A stretch of 64,000 nt of DNA from Caprella mutica (Eukaryota; Arthropoda; Malacostraca; Amphipoda; Caprellidae). Location of the stretch: assembly GCA_947561585.1 (NCBI GenBank), contig CANNZV010000342.1, positions 186,001 through 250,000 of the forward strand, written 5' to 3'. The translations under genes and the position numbers were made by a program. Positions 41,423 to 53,433 of the stretch are shown piece after piece (the first letter of the stretch is position 1; every line of letters begins with the position of its first letter). The notes under the pieces are model-generated. The model was not told where the DNA came from. It searched no databases and saw only the letters and a program-made list of their open reading frames with translations.

Positions 41423-41881
41423 AGGGGCAGTTCAGTCGAAATCAAACTATCGCCAAATTGGTCCTAAATCGATTTAGTATACTTATTTATGTAACATTAG
41501 AATATTCGTTGAATTAGCGGCGCCATCTGTGGACTGCGGTGGACCGCGTAACTAATCATGGTGAAAAGAATTTGTGGAATTGAAAACTGTCCTTCGAGTC
41601 AATTAGATTTAGTTTTGAAAAGAAAACCATCTCTTCATAAATTACCTGTTTATACTTTTGATAGAAAAATTGTTCACATGTTATCAGCTGTAAAATGTAA
41701 ACAAATAATACAGAATGGTGGAGGACGCAGGAACTAAATCGAATTTATAAAATATCATAATATGATATATATCGCTTATTATATTTTTTTCAATCGTTTA
41801 ATTCTACAAGAATGTTTTATTCTTACTAAGTGATCGTTCAACATTGATATTATGGAAACAAAAATTGACTGAACTGCCCCT
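41423..41881 (+). mobile_element. Kolobok-like TTAA MITE with THAP remnant, unit 1
   Basis: TTAA (41419-41422) | AGGGGCAGTTCAGTC ... GACTGAACTGCCCCT | TTAA (41882-41885): perfect 15-bp inverted ends with TTAA target duplications, 459 bp. THAP-type DNA-binding domains and TTAA targets together point to the Kolobok superfamily. No catalytic domain is present, so it is non-autonomous. Confidence 0.7.
41558..41737 (+). CDS. 59-codon THAP-like ORF, unit 1
   Basis: Reads MVKRICGIENCPSSQLDLVL then KRKPSLHKLPVYTF: a C-X4-C pair followed at suitable distance by H-K-L-P, the start of a THAP zinc finger (C-X2-4-C...FH.FP). The second half of the finger (C-X2-H, AVPTIF) is missing, so as a protein it is a truncated transposase N-terminus. 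The ORF stays open in all three units, though that may only reflect recent duplication. Confidence 0.4.
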   Translation: MVKRICGIENCPSSQLDLVLKRKPSLHKLPVYTFDRKIVHMLSAVKCKQIIQNGGGRRN

Positions 41882-42519
41882 TTAAGCTCTCCTATAACGT
41901 TATCTATATTTGTCTTGGGTTTCAGACAACCACATTCCATCTAGCCTACTTATTCTTAGAGGAGAACCTCAAATTGTGAAATATTCCAGAATTCAGTTTT
42001 TACGCAGTTGTGGAAATAAAACAAAGAGAAGGTAATTACAAACCGGAAACAGTAAATAGATCGACAAAAGATAAATGAAAGATAAGAAGAATAGAGATAA
42101 GGAAGATAAGATGTTGTAGTTTGAAAAGTAATGGAAAGCCAGTCACAAAGTAAATGAATCTTATATACGAAAATATATCTGAAATTATCACCAGCATCTT
42201 TCTGGAAGATTATGTGTAAGGTTAGGACTGGAAAAACGAAGAAGATTGTGGTGGGCTGTAGTGAACACAATGATAGTATGCGTAAAAAAATATTTGAAAT
42301 CAAATAATAGTTAGGAGTTAAATAAATGATTTTAGAAAATTCATATTTATCATTGTGTTCAATATCTAAAATTAGAACGAGAACAAATTGAACTCAGTTA
42401 AACCAGTAATCAATTTTTATAAAATAAATTTACTATCAATTTCAATATATTCTGCATAAAAATTGAATTTATTTGTCCTAGATTTTAATAAATCATACAT
42501 TATATCGGAGTTTGTAAAC

Positions 42520-42680
42520 CAAAAAGATTTGAAATCAGATTTTGAAAGCTAAAAAGATTCGACATTAGATTAAAAAAAAAAAAGATTTGAAATCAGATTT
42601 TTAAAAATTAAAAGATTCGACATTAGATTAAAAAAAAAAAGATTTGAAATCAGATTTTGAAAAACACATTCATACGTTTT
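42520..42680. repeat. Short AT-rich duplication, unit 1
   Basis: GATTTGAAATCAGATTTT and AAAAGATTCGACATTAGATT alternate three times. Unit 2 has a shorter version and unit 3 has lost the region. Confidence 0.75.
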
Positions 42681-43090
42681 TCGTATTTTGAAAAACAAAT
42701 ATATTTTATATATTAGTTTTAAGCTACAAAATTGTGAAGTACGAGGAATAAAACGTTATTTTTTCTAAATAATACGTCTAAAATAACTAAAGGATCCAAT
42801 TGCGTCTCAGGCTTCGACCATGAAGTAAACTATAAGAAAATGGTCCTTACTGAACTTGCTGTGAAATTTGTACTTTGATTATAAAAAAACTTCAGTAATA
42901 GATTTTAGTAAAAGATAATATGTGGAAGTTTAATATACAAACTTCATTATACAAGTGACTGTAGATTATATTATTTTCTCGACAATAACACAATCTAATC
43001 ACTTAAATAATAATATTCAGCATATTGACTAAGTAAAGGCTACACAGAACTGAAATAACCTAAGAATAACAAGAGCAAATCGTTACTTAC

Positions 43091-43152
43091 CTTTTTCCAG
43101 GACGTTCCAGAATGAACTGTGTTCGTATTCAGATATCACGATCGCTTATATA
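43091..43152 (-). promoter_or_regulatory. Innexin copy 1 promoter and noncoding first exon
   Basis: On the minus strand a TATATAAG box (43152-43145) is followed about 30 nt later by ACACAGT and an exon of roughly 30 nt ending CTGGAAAAAG with donor GTAAGT (43090-43085). The next strong acceptor with a coding exon is 5.6 kb downstream at the innexin ATG. Another donor (AAAAAGGTAAGA at about 37608-37603) suggests a second or alternative UTR exon. The link is inferred from position and splice signals. Confidence 0.5.
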
Positions 43153-43869
43153 CCCTAGCTCTAGCGTGCAGTTGGGCTGGTCTCTGAATTTCAATGAATT
43201 CATTTCAGCGTATAGACTTTAGATCCTAAGTAGATAAACCTGTTATATCTTTAGCTAATTTAAATAAAACTGAGTAAGATAAACCTGAATTGAATTCAAA
43301 GTTATTTCGAAGTCTTATATCTAAACCTAGTTTTCTTATATCTAGAGTAGGAATAGAATTACCGACCAAATCGATATTAACTAATCGTACTAAATTTATT
43401 GAAACTTGTATTACGCATTAATGATACTATTCTTGAATTTGATGATTGTATTTGGTTTTTAGGTTTGCTACTGGATAGAAATTTAACTTTTAACAATCAC
43501 ATTAATTATATTTGTATTACAGCTTGCTTAAACCTCCTAAGACTAAAAAAAAGACTTAGGTTAAAAATTGTCTATTTTATATTATGATCAAGTCTGAGAA
43601 AATCAAGCACCTCCCTCTCCAAAAAAAAAGTAAAAAAGTGAGACACTCCCCTTAAACAACAATCTAGAGGAAATGTAATTTATCCTAATCACTCCCAATA
43701 TACTAAATCATTTTCATTGGCTGTTCCAGAATTTCAGAGACTAACTCAATGTCAACGTTCCCTTTCTCATGCAGGACCAAATGGTGGAATGACATCCTAG
43801 GGGATATTCGTTCATCTGCTTCATTAAGTATTTTTAAACGTAGATTTAGGAATTTCTTACTCGAGGCTA

Positions 43870-45739
43870 TGGCAAACTGATAATCTCTTTATTTTAGTTT
43901 TACTCCATGTATCATTTACGATAATTTTAGTAGATTCTATCTATATATTATCTGTCAATAGCTGTTTTCCCTTGTGTTCTTACTCACAGGCATTCAATTC
44001 TTTACTGTGAGTAATTATATAAACTTCCTAGTTTGTATAATGATTGATATTGTTTTGCTCGAAAAGTTTCATGTGAAACTTCGTATGTGCTTAAATATTC
44101 TGTACTCCATTTAATGTTTAGGTAACTACTGTCATTTTATTATTCAATGAAGTTCATCATTCTCATTTTAGTGCAACAAATCAGTTGATGCGAAAAATTA
44201 ATGTTGCAACTTTGAATTTCTTTCACTTTTATGTTTTTGTGACTAAGATTTTGTCATTAAGTGTAAAGGATATTTTTCCAGTTTGAATTTCATTCTTCAC
44301 AACGGCTGGTGGTTCAGTGTGGAAGTCGGAGTGACTTTTAATTATTTCCAGTTTCACAAGTTCACTTTTTAGTATTAAATAAGTAATTCAGTTTAAAATT
44401 TCCGTAAATTATCAAATTCAATCGATTATCAAAACAATCAGAGACAATTTACAGAGTTTGCCTTTTCTAAGATATTCGTTAACTCTTAAAAGACTGACTG
44501 AGGAGTTTAAGCTCGACAAACCAAATTCATTCAATATATTAACATCATCTCCATCAATCTTGGGTAAATAAAATTTTGGCCAGTACATTAATATGATAAA
44601 AGCTATTAACTGACTAAAAATCGTACAATTCGAGCTGCTGGTTTCCTAAATATTATTGTGTGAAGAATCCTCTCAAATTTTGTCAGTCCAATTAGGGTTA
44701 AAATATATGAAAAAAATCAATTAAACTGTCTTAATGATTTCTTAAATAAAATTATGAGAAGAAATTGGGATGAGTAAAAAACTGAATAAATTCAAGAAAC
44801 AAATTATTATTATTTTAGTATCACGAGAGAAATTAAGTTAATTATTTAATTCTAAACATCGGTATTTATTCTGAGTGTTACAAAAAGACAAAACTGTTAA
44901 ACTGTTGTGAGGACACAGTCGGTAGAATATCACTGAGAAAGTTACTATCCAAGAGGTTGATGTACATAATTAGATTGATGTGATTTAGTAGAGTGTTTAA
45001 CGTCTGAAACGAAGGCCATACCACAGACGTTATTATACTGAATAATTAGTTAAATTAGAAGAGAAATAAGAAACTATGGGAATAAATACCCATGAAAAGT
45101 TGTTAAAATTAAAATTAATAATTCCTAACATAATACTTGAAATACACAAATGAAATAATCTTAAATTCTAAACATTGATAATAATGATCTTAAATGTCAA
45201 ATTAATAATAAAAAAACAAGTTGCCATCCTAATTAAATACACTATTGAAATTAGGACCTAAAATAATGTCAATAAAATAAAACCTAAAAATATTCACATA
45301 TTATAAACTTAATCCAATTTGAGTCAGAAAAGTTAGTTTAAAATTATAATTTTGTGACGTCATACTATTACTTATTGACCAACTCACTAAATGGACTGAG
45401 GTCAAAATTGACCAATATAACAAACAATAAGACCATAACAGTAAGGGTTGTTTGTAATTCGAAACAGTACCTACCTAGTACTAAAATGAAAAAATAGTTA
45501 AAAGGTAGAGAACGGTACATCACATTTAGACACCAAATACTAACCTAATACCTAATAACCTGAATAATACTACCATTTTTACAAAATGAGAAAAACAGGT
45601 CATAATACTAAAAAAACCTAATACCTAAGAACCTGAATGAGACAAACATTCTTACAAAAGTAGCAAACAGGTCATGACATTCAAACACTTAATACTAACC
45701 AAGCAAATTTAATAAGTAACAGAGTGCATCTCTTAAAAT
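43870..45739. other. Unit 2 interval 3' of innexin
   Basis: Counterpart of 34461-36332. It lacks the AAAAGAAAATAACC stretch near 45540 that units 1 and 3 have. No gene seen. Confidence 0.5.
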
Positions 45740-46876
45740 CTACACAGATAAAGCAGAAGACTCGGAATTGTTTTTCTCGTCTTCCAGCCCCACCATTTTT
45801 GGTTCCATGGTGGACACAATCTGCCAGAGCATTCGAGAACTGGTGTGCTGTTTCAGTCTGTACAGGAGGTAGACGTCTCCAATGCTACACTTCTTCAGCA
45901 GTCTCCGCAAAACGACTCTGACTTTGAGATCCTCTTTCCTAGCTTGGTCAGTCTTTGAAAATCTTAGAAGGAAGACTCTAAACGAAGGAAAGGCGACGAG
46001 TAAAGTCAGGAAGACGATGTAGGCGATGGTAGCGACCAGAAGGAACATCAGCCACCACCAAAGGAAGAAGAAGATCTTCTCGTACAGCTCCATGTGGGTT
46101 AGATGGCAACCGTACTCCTCAGTTCTGGCTGAAGTCAGTTGCATCATCGGTGTTATTTGGCAGATGGTGAATGGCGGGAAAGTACGAGAGATTGCATCGG
46201 TGAACCTGACCGGGTCACGGTACAAAGACAGAATATTGATGACTCCGTAGCTCAAGAACCTCCCTTGCATGAAGAAGTTCAAAGTGAAAATACTGCAAAT
46301 GTTCAAGGCCAAAGCTATGACGTTGCAAAGGAAGTACCTGTAGAAGAGACCGTCGTGAAGCCTCTGATTCTCTTCAAAGTGCTTTGCAATGACGTTGATA
46401 AGTTTTTTCTCACTAACTTCCTTGAAATCACCCTGGTTAGCAGCTGCCAATTCCAAGAGACGTGCAGTTCTAGGATTATCCAAATTCTTAGATATTTTCC
46501 TGGGAAGGTAATAAACGAAGCCGAGTATCAAGATGGAAATCGGCAGCCACCGGTAGAACATGATGTTCTTGACCTCTCCATCCTCAGGATCTGAGAAGGA
46601 GTTGTAGGAGAGACAGAGGTTGACATGATCTGGTCGGGAGGTACTTTCCGCGTTATACTGACTGGCACAAACGATAGAGTCTTTGTGGTACCATGAATAC
46701 CAAACCGCTGAGAATATTCCCAGACAGATCCAGAAGGTGTACTTATAGTGCAATTTCAGAACCACTCCATCGCAGGTTGCTGTGGAGTGCTGACGCTTCC
46801 TCTTAATAAACTGAATCACCTGGCTGATGACAGTTTTGAAAATGTCAGCACCGCCGGCTTGGCCGGCAATAGGCAT
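45740..46876 (-). CDS. Innexin, copy 2
   Basis: 378 residues, same layout as the copy at 36333, with all four loop cysteines kept. Differences from copy 1: S8G, R73Q, T95S, T282A, I293L, V332I. Q73, A282, L293 and I332 are shared with copy 3. The 5' splice acceptor before the ATG is unchanged (exon start 46883), and a noncoding first exon lies near 52639-52670. No disabling change is seen, so this copy should encode a full channel subunit. Confidence 0.93.
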   Translation of the reverse strand: MPIAGQAGGADIFKTVISQVIQFIKRKRQHSTATCDGVVLKLHYKYTFWICLGIFSAVWYSWYHKDSIVCASQYNAESTSRPDHVNLCLSYNSFSDPEDGEVKNIMFYRWLPISILILGFVYYLPRKISKNLDNPRTARLLELAAANQGDFKEVSEKKLINVIAKHFEENQRLHDGLFYRYFLCNVIALALNICSIFTLNFFMQGRFLSYGVINILSLYRDPVRFTDAISRTFPPFTICQITPMMQLTSARTEEYGCHLTHMELYEKIFFFLWWWLMFLLVATIAYIVFLTLLVAFPSFRVFLLRFSKTDQARKEDLKVRVVLRRLLKKCSIGDVYLLYRLKQHTSSRMLWQIVSTMEPKMVGLEDEKNNSESSALSV

Positions 46877-47229
46877 CTTTGAGCTAAAAAGAAGAAAAAG
46901 ATTGTTAGATTTTATGACTTTTCTATAAAAAGTTGAGTGGTGGTGGTGATTTTATATGATTTACTAATTCATTTTGAAATAATTTGAACTGTTATTATAT
47001 TAATTTCTTACCTTTGTCAAGGGTTGAAACCTGACGGAAATATTATCAATGCAGGAAGTAGGTAGGACTAGTTTGTAGGTAGTAGTTGGTTTGTAGAATG
47101 GATAATTTCAAGATGTATGTCTCAACACAAAGGCAGTGGAGTCAAGTACAATTGAAAATCTGAAAAAGCGAAAAGGATTTAGTAATTGCATTTGATATGA
47201 TGGATAAATGTACTTTTATAGTGAAAATA

Positions 47230-48793
47230 AACTGCGTCCATCGCTTTATTGCAGATCACTATTTTGAGAATAATTTTAATAATATTGATCGTACAAAAGT
47301 GAAACTTTGGTCACTGGAAGATTGCTTCTATGTTAGTATCTTATAGAAATATTTTTTGAATCCATGAGAAAATTGGAAAGTTATGAACGTTTATGTATTT
47401 TGAAGGCATTTTAACTGTCCATCGCTTTATTGCAGCTCTGTGAAAAGGCCAAAAAATGGGCGATTAACTTCTACCGAGAGGGTAAAAATTGTAACAGGTC
47501 CTGCAGTAGCGTTTAATCTTCTATATTTAGCTAATGAATTTGGGAGGGATAAGAGAAACATAGTTTCTATTGTGGAAGATCCCGACACCAACCCAAGGAG
47601 AGATGAGGGTACGAGGAGAAGCTTTTTCCCCTCGAAATATGCAAAAACTACCCAGGCAGGTTATAAGGCAGCCAAATAACACTAGTGCCTCCATTTTCGA
47701 CAAGGGTGTCATTGGTTATTCGTCCAAACAGTGTGTTAAATGAGACGACAAGGAACGTGCAGCCCATTTCCAGGCCTCCTATGGACAAGACCCAAAAGGA
47801 AAAAGGCATAAGATGTACACAGAATTACATGAAAACAAACTTCCTACTCGTTCTTTTAATAGATGAGGAAAGAGCCACCCTTGATTGTCTGGATGGATGG
47901 GTTTAAGTTTGGATCCTACTGCAGCTGTTTATCCACACTGGTTTTGTCGTCAACAAGGAGGCTGTGGCTTTATGTTTTAAGCGGGCATCATTGGTGAAAC
48001 GTTAATATTGGCCCTTTCCGAGTACTAGAGGGTGTAAACCTAACAATCCAATCCTACATTGCCTCTTTTGTTGAGTACTTGTTCCCTTGGCCTAATAGTT
48101 TGAAATTATCTCTTTGGCAAAAGATGATTTTCTTGCAATACTTTGCACAATCTCATGCTTGAAGGGTTAAAACTTCTTTCCTCATATCTCTGGGCATCAA
48201 GTGAGAGACTTTCATGACTTGACTGCCTTTTTCTCTGGTCTCAAGCCCCATTGAGCATTTCTGACCGTTTCATTTGAGACATTACATCAGGACTGTTTTG
48301 ACGTAAGACCAATGACAGCCTTGTCAAAAATGGTGTCATTTAGTGTCATTTAGCTGCCTTATGACCTGCCTGCATATTTTTCGCATATTTCGAGGGGAAA
48401 TTCTTTTTCTCGTACCCTCATCTCTCCTTGGGTTTGTGTCGGGATCTTTCACAAAAGAAACTATTGTTCTCTTAACCCTTCCAAGTTATAAAGCTAAATA
48501 TAGAAGAGTCCTTCCTTCTACAGGACCTGCTACAATTGTTACCCTCTCGGTAGAAGTTAATCGCCAATTTTTTGGCCTTTTCACAGAGCTGCAATAAAGC
48601 GATGGACAGTTAAAATGCCTTCAAAATACATAAACGTTCATAACTTTCAAATTTTCTCATGGATTCAAAAAATATTTCAGCAAGATACTAACATAGAAGC
48701 AATCTTCCAGTGACCAAAGTTTCACTCTGTACGATCAATATTATTAAAATTATTCACAAAATCTTGATCTGCAATAAAGCGATGGACGCAGTT
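47230..48793. mobile_element. TA-flanked fold-back DNA transposon in unit 2
   Basis: The same element at the same site as in unit 1, 1564 bp, TA at 47228-47229 and 48794-48795. The right arm near 48325 differs by a small rearrangement (GTGTCATTTAGTGTC). Confidence 0.8.
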
Positions 48794-48817
48794 TAAGTTA
48801 CTGAATAACTTTGTTGG

Positions 48818-49045
48818 ATGAAAAGTAATGTGAACAGCCAATTACCATTTTATTTTTTATTATTTTTAATCCTCCTTTTTATTGGAAGAAATCTCGAAAT
48901 ATTCAAAAGAATATTTGTTTTAATGGAGAATGTAAAATCAAAGGAAGAAAAATTACAAATTTTCGAAATTCTACCAATCGATTGGCAAACAATTCGACAT
49001 GAGGAGATGCGAAGAAGAACAGGATTGGAAAAAGAAAGAATGTGA
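48818..49045 (+). CDS. 75-codon hypothetical ORF, copy 2
   Basis: Identical in protein sequence to the copy at 39409. It lies 24 bp beyond the right end of the fold-back transposon. Confidence 0.2.
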   Translation: MKSNVNSQLPFYFLLFLILLFIGRNLEIFKRIFVLMENVKSKEEKLQIFEILPIDWQTIRHEEMRRRTGLEKERM

Positions 49046-50992
49046 AGAGAAGTGATCCTGTTTATATTGTCTTTGTGGTTAGTGGAATTTCCTGGTTAAT
49101 TTTAATTGGTTTATAACTTCTGCCGTGTAATTCTTATTGCTTAGAACATTTAGTTTAATATAGGAAATAGAATATATTATGAAAATGGATAATTTATATT
49201 TAATCATTTTAAGATTTTATTTGTATCATAAGCACTAGCTTCAAGAGGCTGCTCCCTTTTAATAATATTATATTAGCATATATTGTCCTAAGATAACAAA
49301 AAAGTTAAACATTTCTAAAAGAAAATATGTCAGAAATAATTGTATCTTTTCCTAATAATTTTAGACTCTACTAAGTTTAGAAACGTTTCACCCACAAACC
49401 ACGTGGTTTAAAACAGCTGATTTGTATTAAGGATATAACCACAACTAAAGCGTGGTTAAGAAATGGAAAATTGTTGAATTTATTGGTGATATAAAATAGA
49501 GGAATTGTGTTATTTTAATTACTCTTACGTGAACATATTAATATTATTAATAATTTAATTAAACAAGTAGCGAATTCTCGTACCATATTCTAAATTATAT
49601 ATAGAGAATTAAAACAATTTCATTATTTACATATTTTGATTAAATACGATTAATTAAAATAAGAAAATGAATTCTACTAATTAAATTATTAATTGTCTTT
49701 TGTTAGTTTGGATTTTTTCAAATATCACTCGAAAACACGTGGTAATATAAATACAAATTAAAGCACGTGGTAATGCGCAAATGATCGATACATTTAACTA
49801 TTAAATTATCATCAAATATAATATATTTAAGTAATATATTCAAGATAGCTTTTCTATCTCAGAATTAATCTCAAGTAATTTTAATCTCATTTTAACAGGT
49901 ATTTCGAGTATTAAATTTTCTTAATAATTGAAATGTATTTAAAATTGTAATATCTCAAATGAATATAATTGACTATTTATTTAATTGTAAAAAAGTAATT
50001 AAGAAAGATAATCACTTAAGAACTGAGTAAAACATGGATAAATTACGTACTTGAGTTCTGAGAATTATTATCGACGCTTCAGACCGATCAGAAATGGATA
50101 CCTATAGTATTCGATTTAACATGAAAAACTTACATATTATAAATAAATATAATAATTTAACTATTTTAATAATATGATATAGTATGTATTACATCATAAA
50201 TATAAACTGGTAATTTAGGCCAACTTTTAAATCCTGTATCATAAAGAATCTGAAACTAATGAATAATTTACCTCAATAAAATATTTAATAAAAATACCTA
50301 TATTGTGTAGTAAAATTACAAAGAGAATAACTATATGAAAAATATTCTATTAATGTTAATGGATATCTGAAAATCTTTATAATTAATTGACTAATTACAA
50401 TAATTTCACTGGTATCTCCAGTAATTTACTAATTAGTGAAGAATACTAAAAAGCAATGGTGTAATTAACTATCTTATTTGTAATTAACTGACTATTAAAC
50501 TAATATTGTATAATAAGGCAAAGTATGATTAACTCTCAGATAAATTAGGTACATGAAATAAAAGAATGAATTTCGACTCTTCTGACCGATCGGAAATGAA
50601 TACCTCAAGAATTCAGACCACATTTAAACTTGTATACACTAAATAAGTATTGGAGACCTGACCATTCGTCAGAGGAATACTCGCCGTCTGAGAATTTGCA
50701 GCGTGATTTATGGTCAACAGTATATAAAATTGAATTTGTAGTATCATAATTGCATCCAATTTTTCATATAATAAGTCTAGACTCTAGATTGAGAAAGAAA
50801 ATGATTACCCTGTGTTTTTTCTTTCTATATATGATGCTTATGTCGGTAGAAACATAAATTACATGTCGAATTAACCTTGGTGAATTGCCTGGTGGTAAAA
50901 AGTCCGACGATGAGTTTTCCTAAAACTTAAAATATTATAGTATATTCATTAAAGATAGAAGACCTACATAAATAGTAAAACAGTAAATTTAA

Positions 50993-51483
50993 AGGGGCAG
51001 TTCAGTCAAAATCAAACTATCGCCAAATGGTCCTAAATCGATTTAGTATACTTATTTATGTAACATTAGAATATTCGTTGATTTTAGAAATGTTTATATA
51101 AAAGAATATTGTAAATTAGTGGCGCCATCTGTGGACTGCGGTGGACCGCGTAACTAATCATGGTGAAAAGAATTTGTGGAATTGAAAACTGTCCTTCGAG
51201 TCAATTAGATTTAGTTTTGAAAAGAAAACCATCTCTTCATAAATTACCTGTTTATACTTTTGATAGAAAAATTGTTCACATGTTATCAGCTGTAAAATGT
51301 AAACAAATAGTACAGAATGGTGGAGGACGCTGGAACTAAATCGAATTTATAAAATATCATAATATGATATATATAGCTTATTATATTTTTTTCAACCGTT
51401 TAATTCTACAAGAATGTTTTATTCTTACTAAGTGATCGTTCAACATTAATATTATGGAAACAAAAATTGACTGAACTGCCCCT
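50993..51483 (+). mobile_element. Kolobok-like TTAA MITE, unit 2
   Basis: Same ends and TTAA duplications (50989-50992 and 51484-51487). It is longer than in unit 1 because of a 31-bp segment near 51080-51112. Confidence 0.7.
51160..51339 (+). CDS. 59-codon THAP-like ORF, unit 2
   Basis: Copy of the ORF at 41558. Changes near the end (QIV for QII, GGRWN for GGRRN) do not break the frame. Confidence 0.35.
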   Translation: MVKRICGIENCPSSQLDLVLKRKPSLHKLPVYTFDRKIVHMLSAVKCKQIVQNGGGRWN

Positions 51484-52638
51484 TTAAGCTCTCCTATAAC
51501 GTTATCTATATTTGTCTTGGGTTTCAGACAACCACATTCCATCTAGCCTACTTATTCTTAGAGGAGAACCTCAAATTGTGAAATGTTCCAGAATTCAGTT
51601 TTTACGCAGTTGTGGAAATAAAACAAAGAGAAGGTAATTACAAACCGGATACAGTAAATAGATCGACAAAAGATAAATGAAAGAAAAGAAGAATAGAGAT
51701 AAGGAAGATAAGCTGTTGTAGTTTGAAAAGTAATGGAAAGCCAGTCACAAAGTAAATGAATCTTATATACGAAAATATATCTGAAATTATCACCAGCATC
51801 TTTCTGGAAGATTATGTGTAAGGTTAGGACTGGAAAAACAAAGAAGATTGTGGTGGGCTGTAGTGAATTCAATGATATTATGCGTAAAAAAATATTTGAA
51901 ATCAAATAAGAATTAGGAGTTAAATAAATGATTTTTGAAAATTCATATATATCATTGTGATCAATATCTAAAATTAAAACGAGAACAAATTGAACTCAGT
52001 TAAACCAGTAATCAATTTTTATAAAATAAATTTACTATCAATTTCAATACATTCTGCATAAAAATTGAATTTATTTGTCCTATATTTCAATAAATCATAC
52101 ATTATATCGGAATTTGTAAACCAAAAAGATTTGAAATCAGATTTTGGAAAATTAAAAGATTCGACATTAGATTAAAAAAAAAAAAGATTTGAAATCAGAT
52201 TTTGAAAAACACATTCATACGTTTTTCGTATTATGAAAAACAAATATATTTTATATATTAGTTTTAAGCTACAAAAATGTGAAGTACGAGGAATAAAACG
52301 TTATTTTTTCTAAATAATACGTCTAAAATAACTAAAGGATCCAATTGCGTCTCAGGCTTCGACCATGAAGTAAACTATAAGAAAATGGTCCTTACTGAAC
52401 TTGCTGTGAAATTTGTACTTTCATTATAAAAAAACTTCAGCGATAGATTTTAGTAAAAGATAATATTATGTGGAAGTTTAATATGCAAACCTCATAATAC
52501 AAGTGACTGTAGATTATATTATTTTCTCGACAATAACACAATCTAATCACTTAAATAATAATATTCAGCATATTGACTAAGTAAAGGCTACACAGGACTG
52601 AAATAACCTAAGAATAACAAGAGCAAATCGTTACTAAC

Positions 52639-52700
52639 CTTTTTCCAGGACGTTCCATAAAGCACTGTGTTCGTATTCAGATATCACGATCGCTTATATA
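52639..52700 (-). promoter_or_regulatory. Innexin copy 2 promoter and noncoding first exon
   Basis: Same TATATAAG box (52700-52693). The start region reads ACACAGTGC, closer to an insect initiator than in copy 1. The donor is GTTAGT (52638-52633) instead of GTAAGT, a weaker match, so splicing efficiency might differ between copies. Confidence 0.5.
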
Positions 52701-53433
52701 CCCTAGCTCTAGCGTGCGGTTGTGCTGGTCTCTGAATTTCAATGAATTCATTTCAGCGTATAGACTTTAGATCCTAAGTAGATAAACCTGTTATATCTTT
52801 AGCTAATTTAAATAAAACTGAGTAAGATAAACCTGAATTGAATTCAAAGTTATTTCGAAGTCTTATATCTAAACCTAGTTTTCTTATATCTAGAGTAGGA
52901 ATAGAATTACCGACCAAATCGATATTAACTAATCGTACTAAATTTATTGAAACTTGTATTACGCATTAATGATACTATTCTTGAATTTGATGATTGTATT
53001 TGGTTTTTAGGTTTGCTACTGGATAGAAATTTAACTTTCAACAATCACATTAATTATATTTGTATTAAAGCTTGCTAAAACCTCCTAAGACTAAAAAAAA
53101 GACTTAGGTTAAAAATTGTCTATTTTATATTATGATCAAGTCTGAGAAAATCAAGCACCTCCCTCTCCAAAAAAAGTAAAAAAGTGAGACACTCCCCTTA
53201 AGCAACAATCTAGAGGAAATATAATTTATCCTAATCACTCCCAATATACTAGATCATTTTCATTGGCTGTTCCAGAATTTCAGAGACTAACTCAATGTCA
53301 ACGTTCCCTTTCTCATGCAGGACCAAATGCTGGAATGACATCCTAGGGGATATTCGTTCATCTGCTTCATTAAGTATTTTTAAACGTAGATTTAGGAATT
53401 TATTACTCGAGGCTATGGTAAACTGATAATCTC

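Larger units (their letters stand above)
33956..43377. repeat. Tandem unit 1 (about 9.4 kb) with innexin
   Basis: Begins TAACTAATCGTACTAAATTT inside the CR1-like relic and runs to the same sequence at 43378. It contains the relic 3' end, the innexin coding exon, a fold-back transposon, a 75-codon ORF, a Kolobok-like MITE and the innexin promoter. It matches units 2 and 3 over nearly its whole length, with sparse substitutions and several indels. Confidence 0.95.
43378..52925. repeat. Tandem unit 2 (about 9.5 kb) with innexin
   Basis: Junction with unit 1 reads CGATATTAACTAATCGTAC, and the identical junction is found with unit 3. It carries the fold-back transposon like unit 1, plus a 128-bp segment (about 50430-50560) shared with unit 3 but absent from unit 1. 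It also has a private 31-bp insertion near 51080. Confidence 0.95.

Noticed and set aside
41956..42303. 115-codon minus-strand ORF repeated in the three units (also 51558 and 60597)
   Set aside because: It is hydrophobic and rich in Phe, Ile and Ser because of base composition. Conservation reflects recent duplication and no family was recognised.
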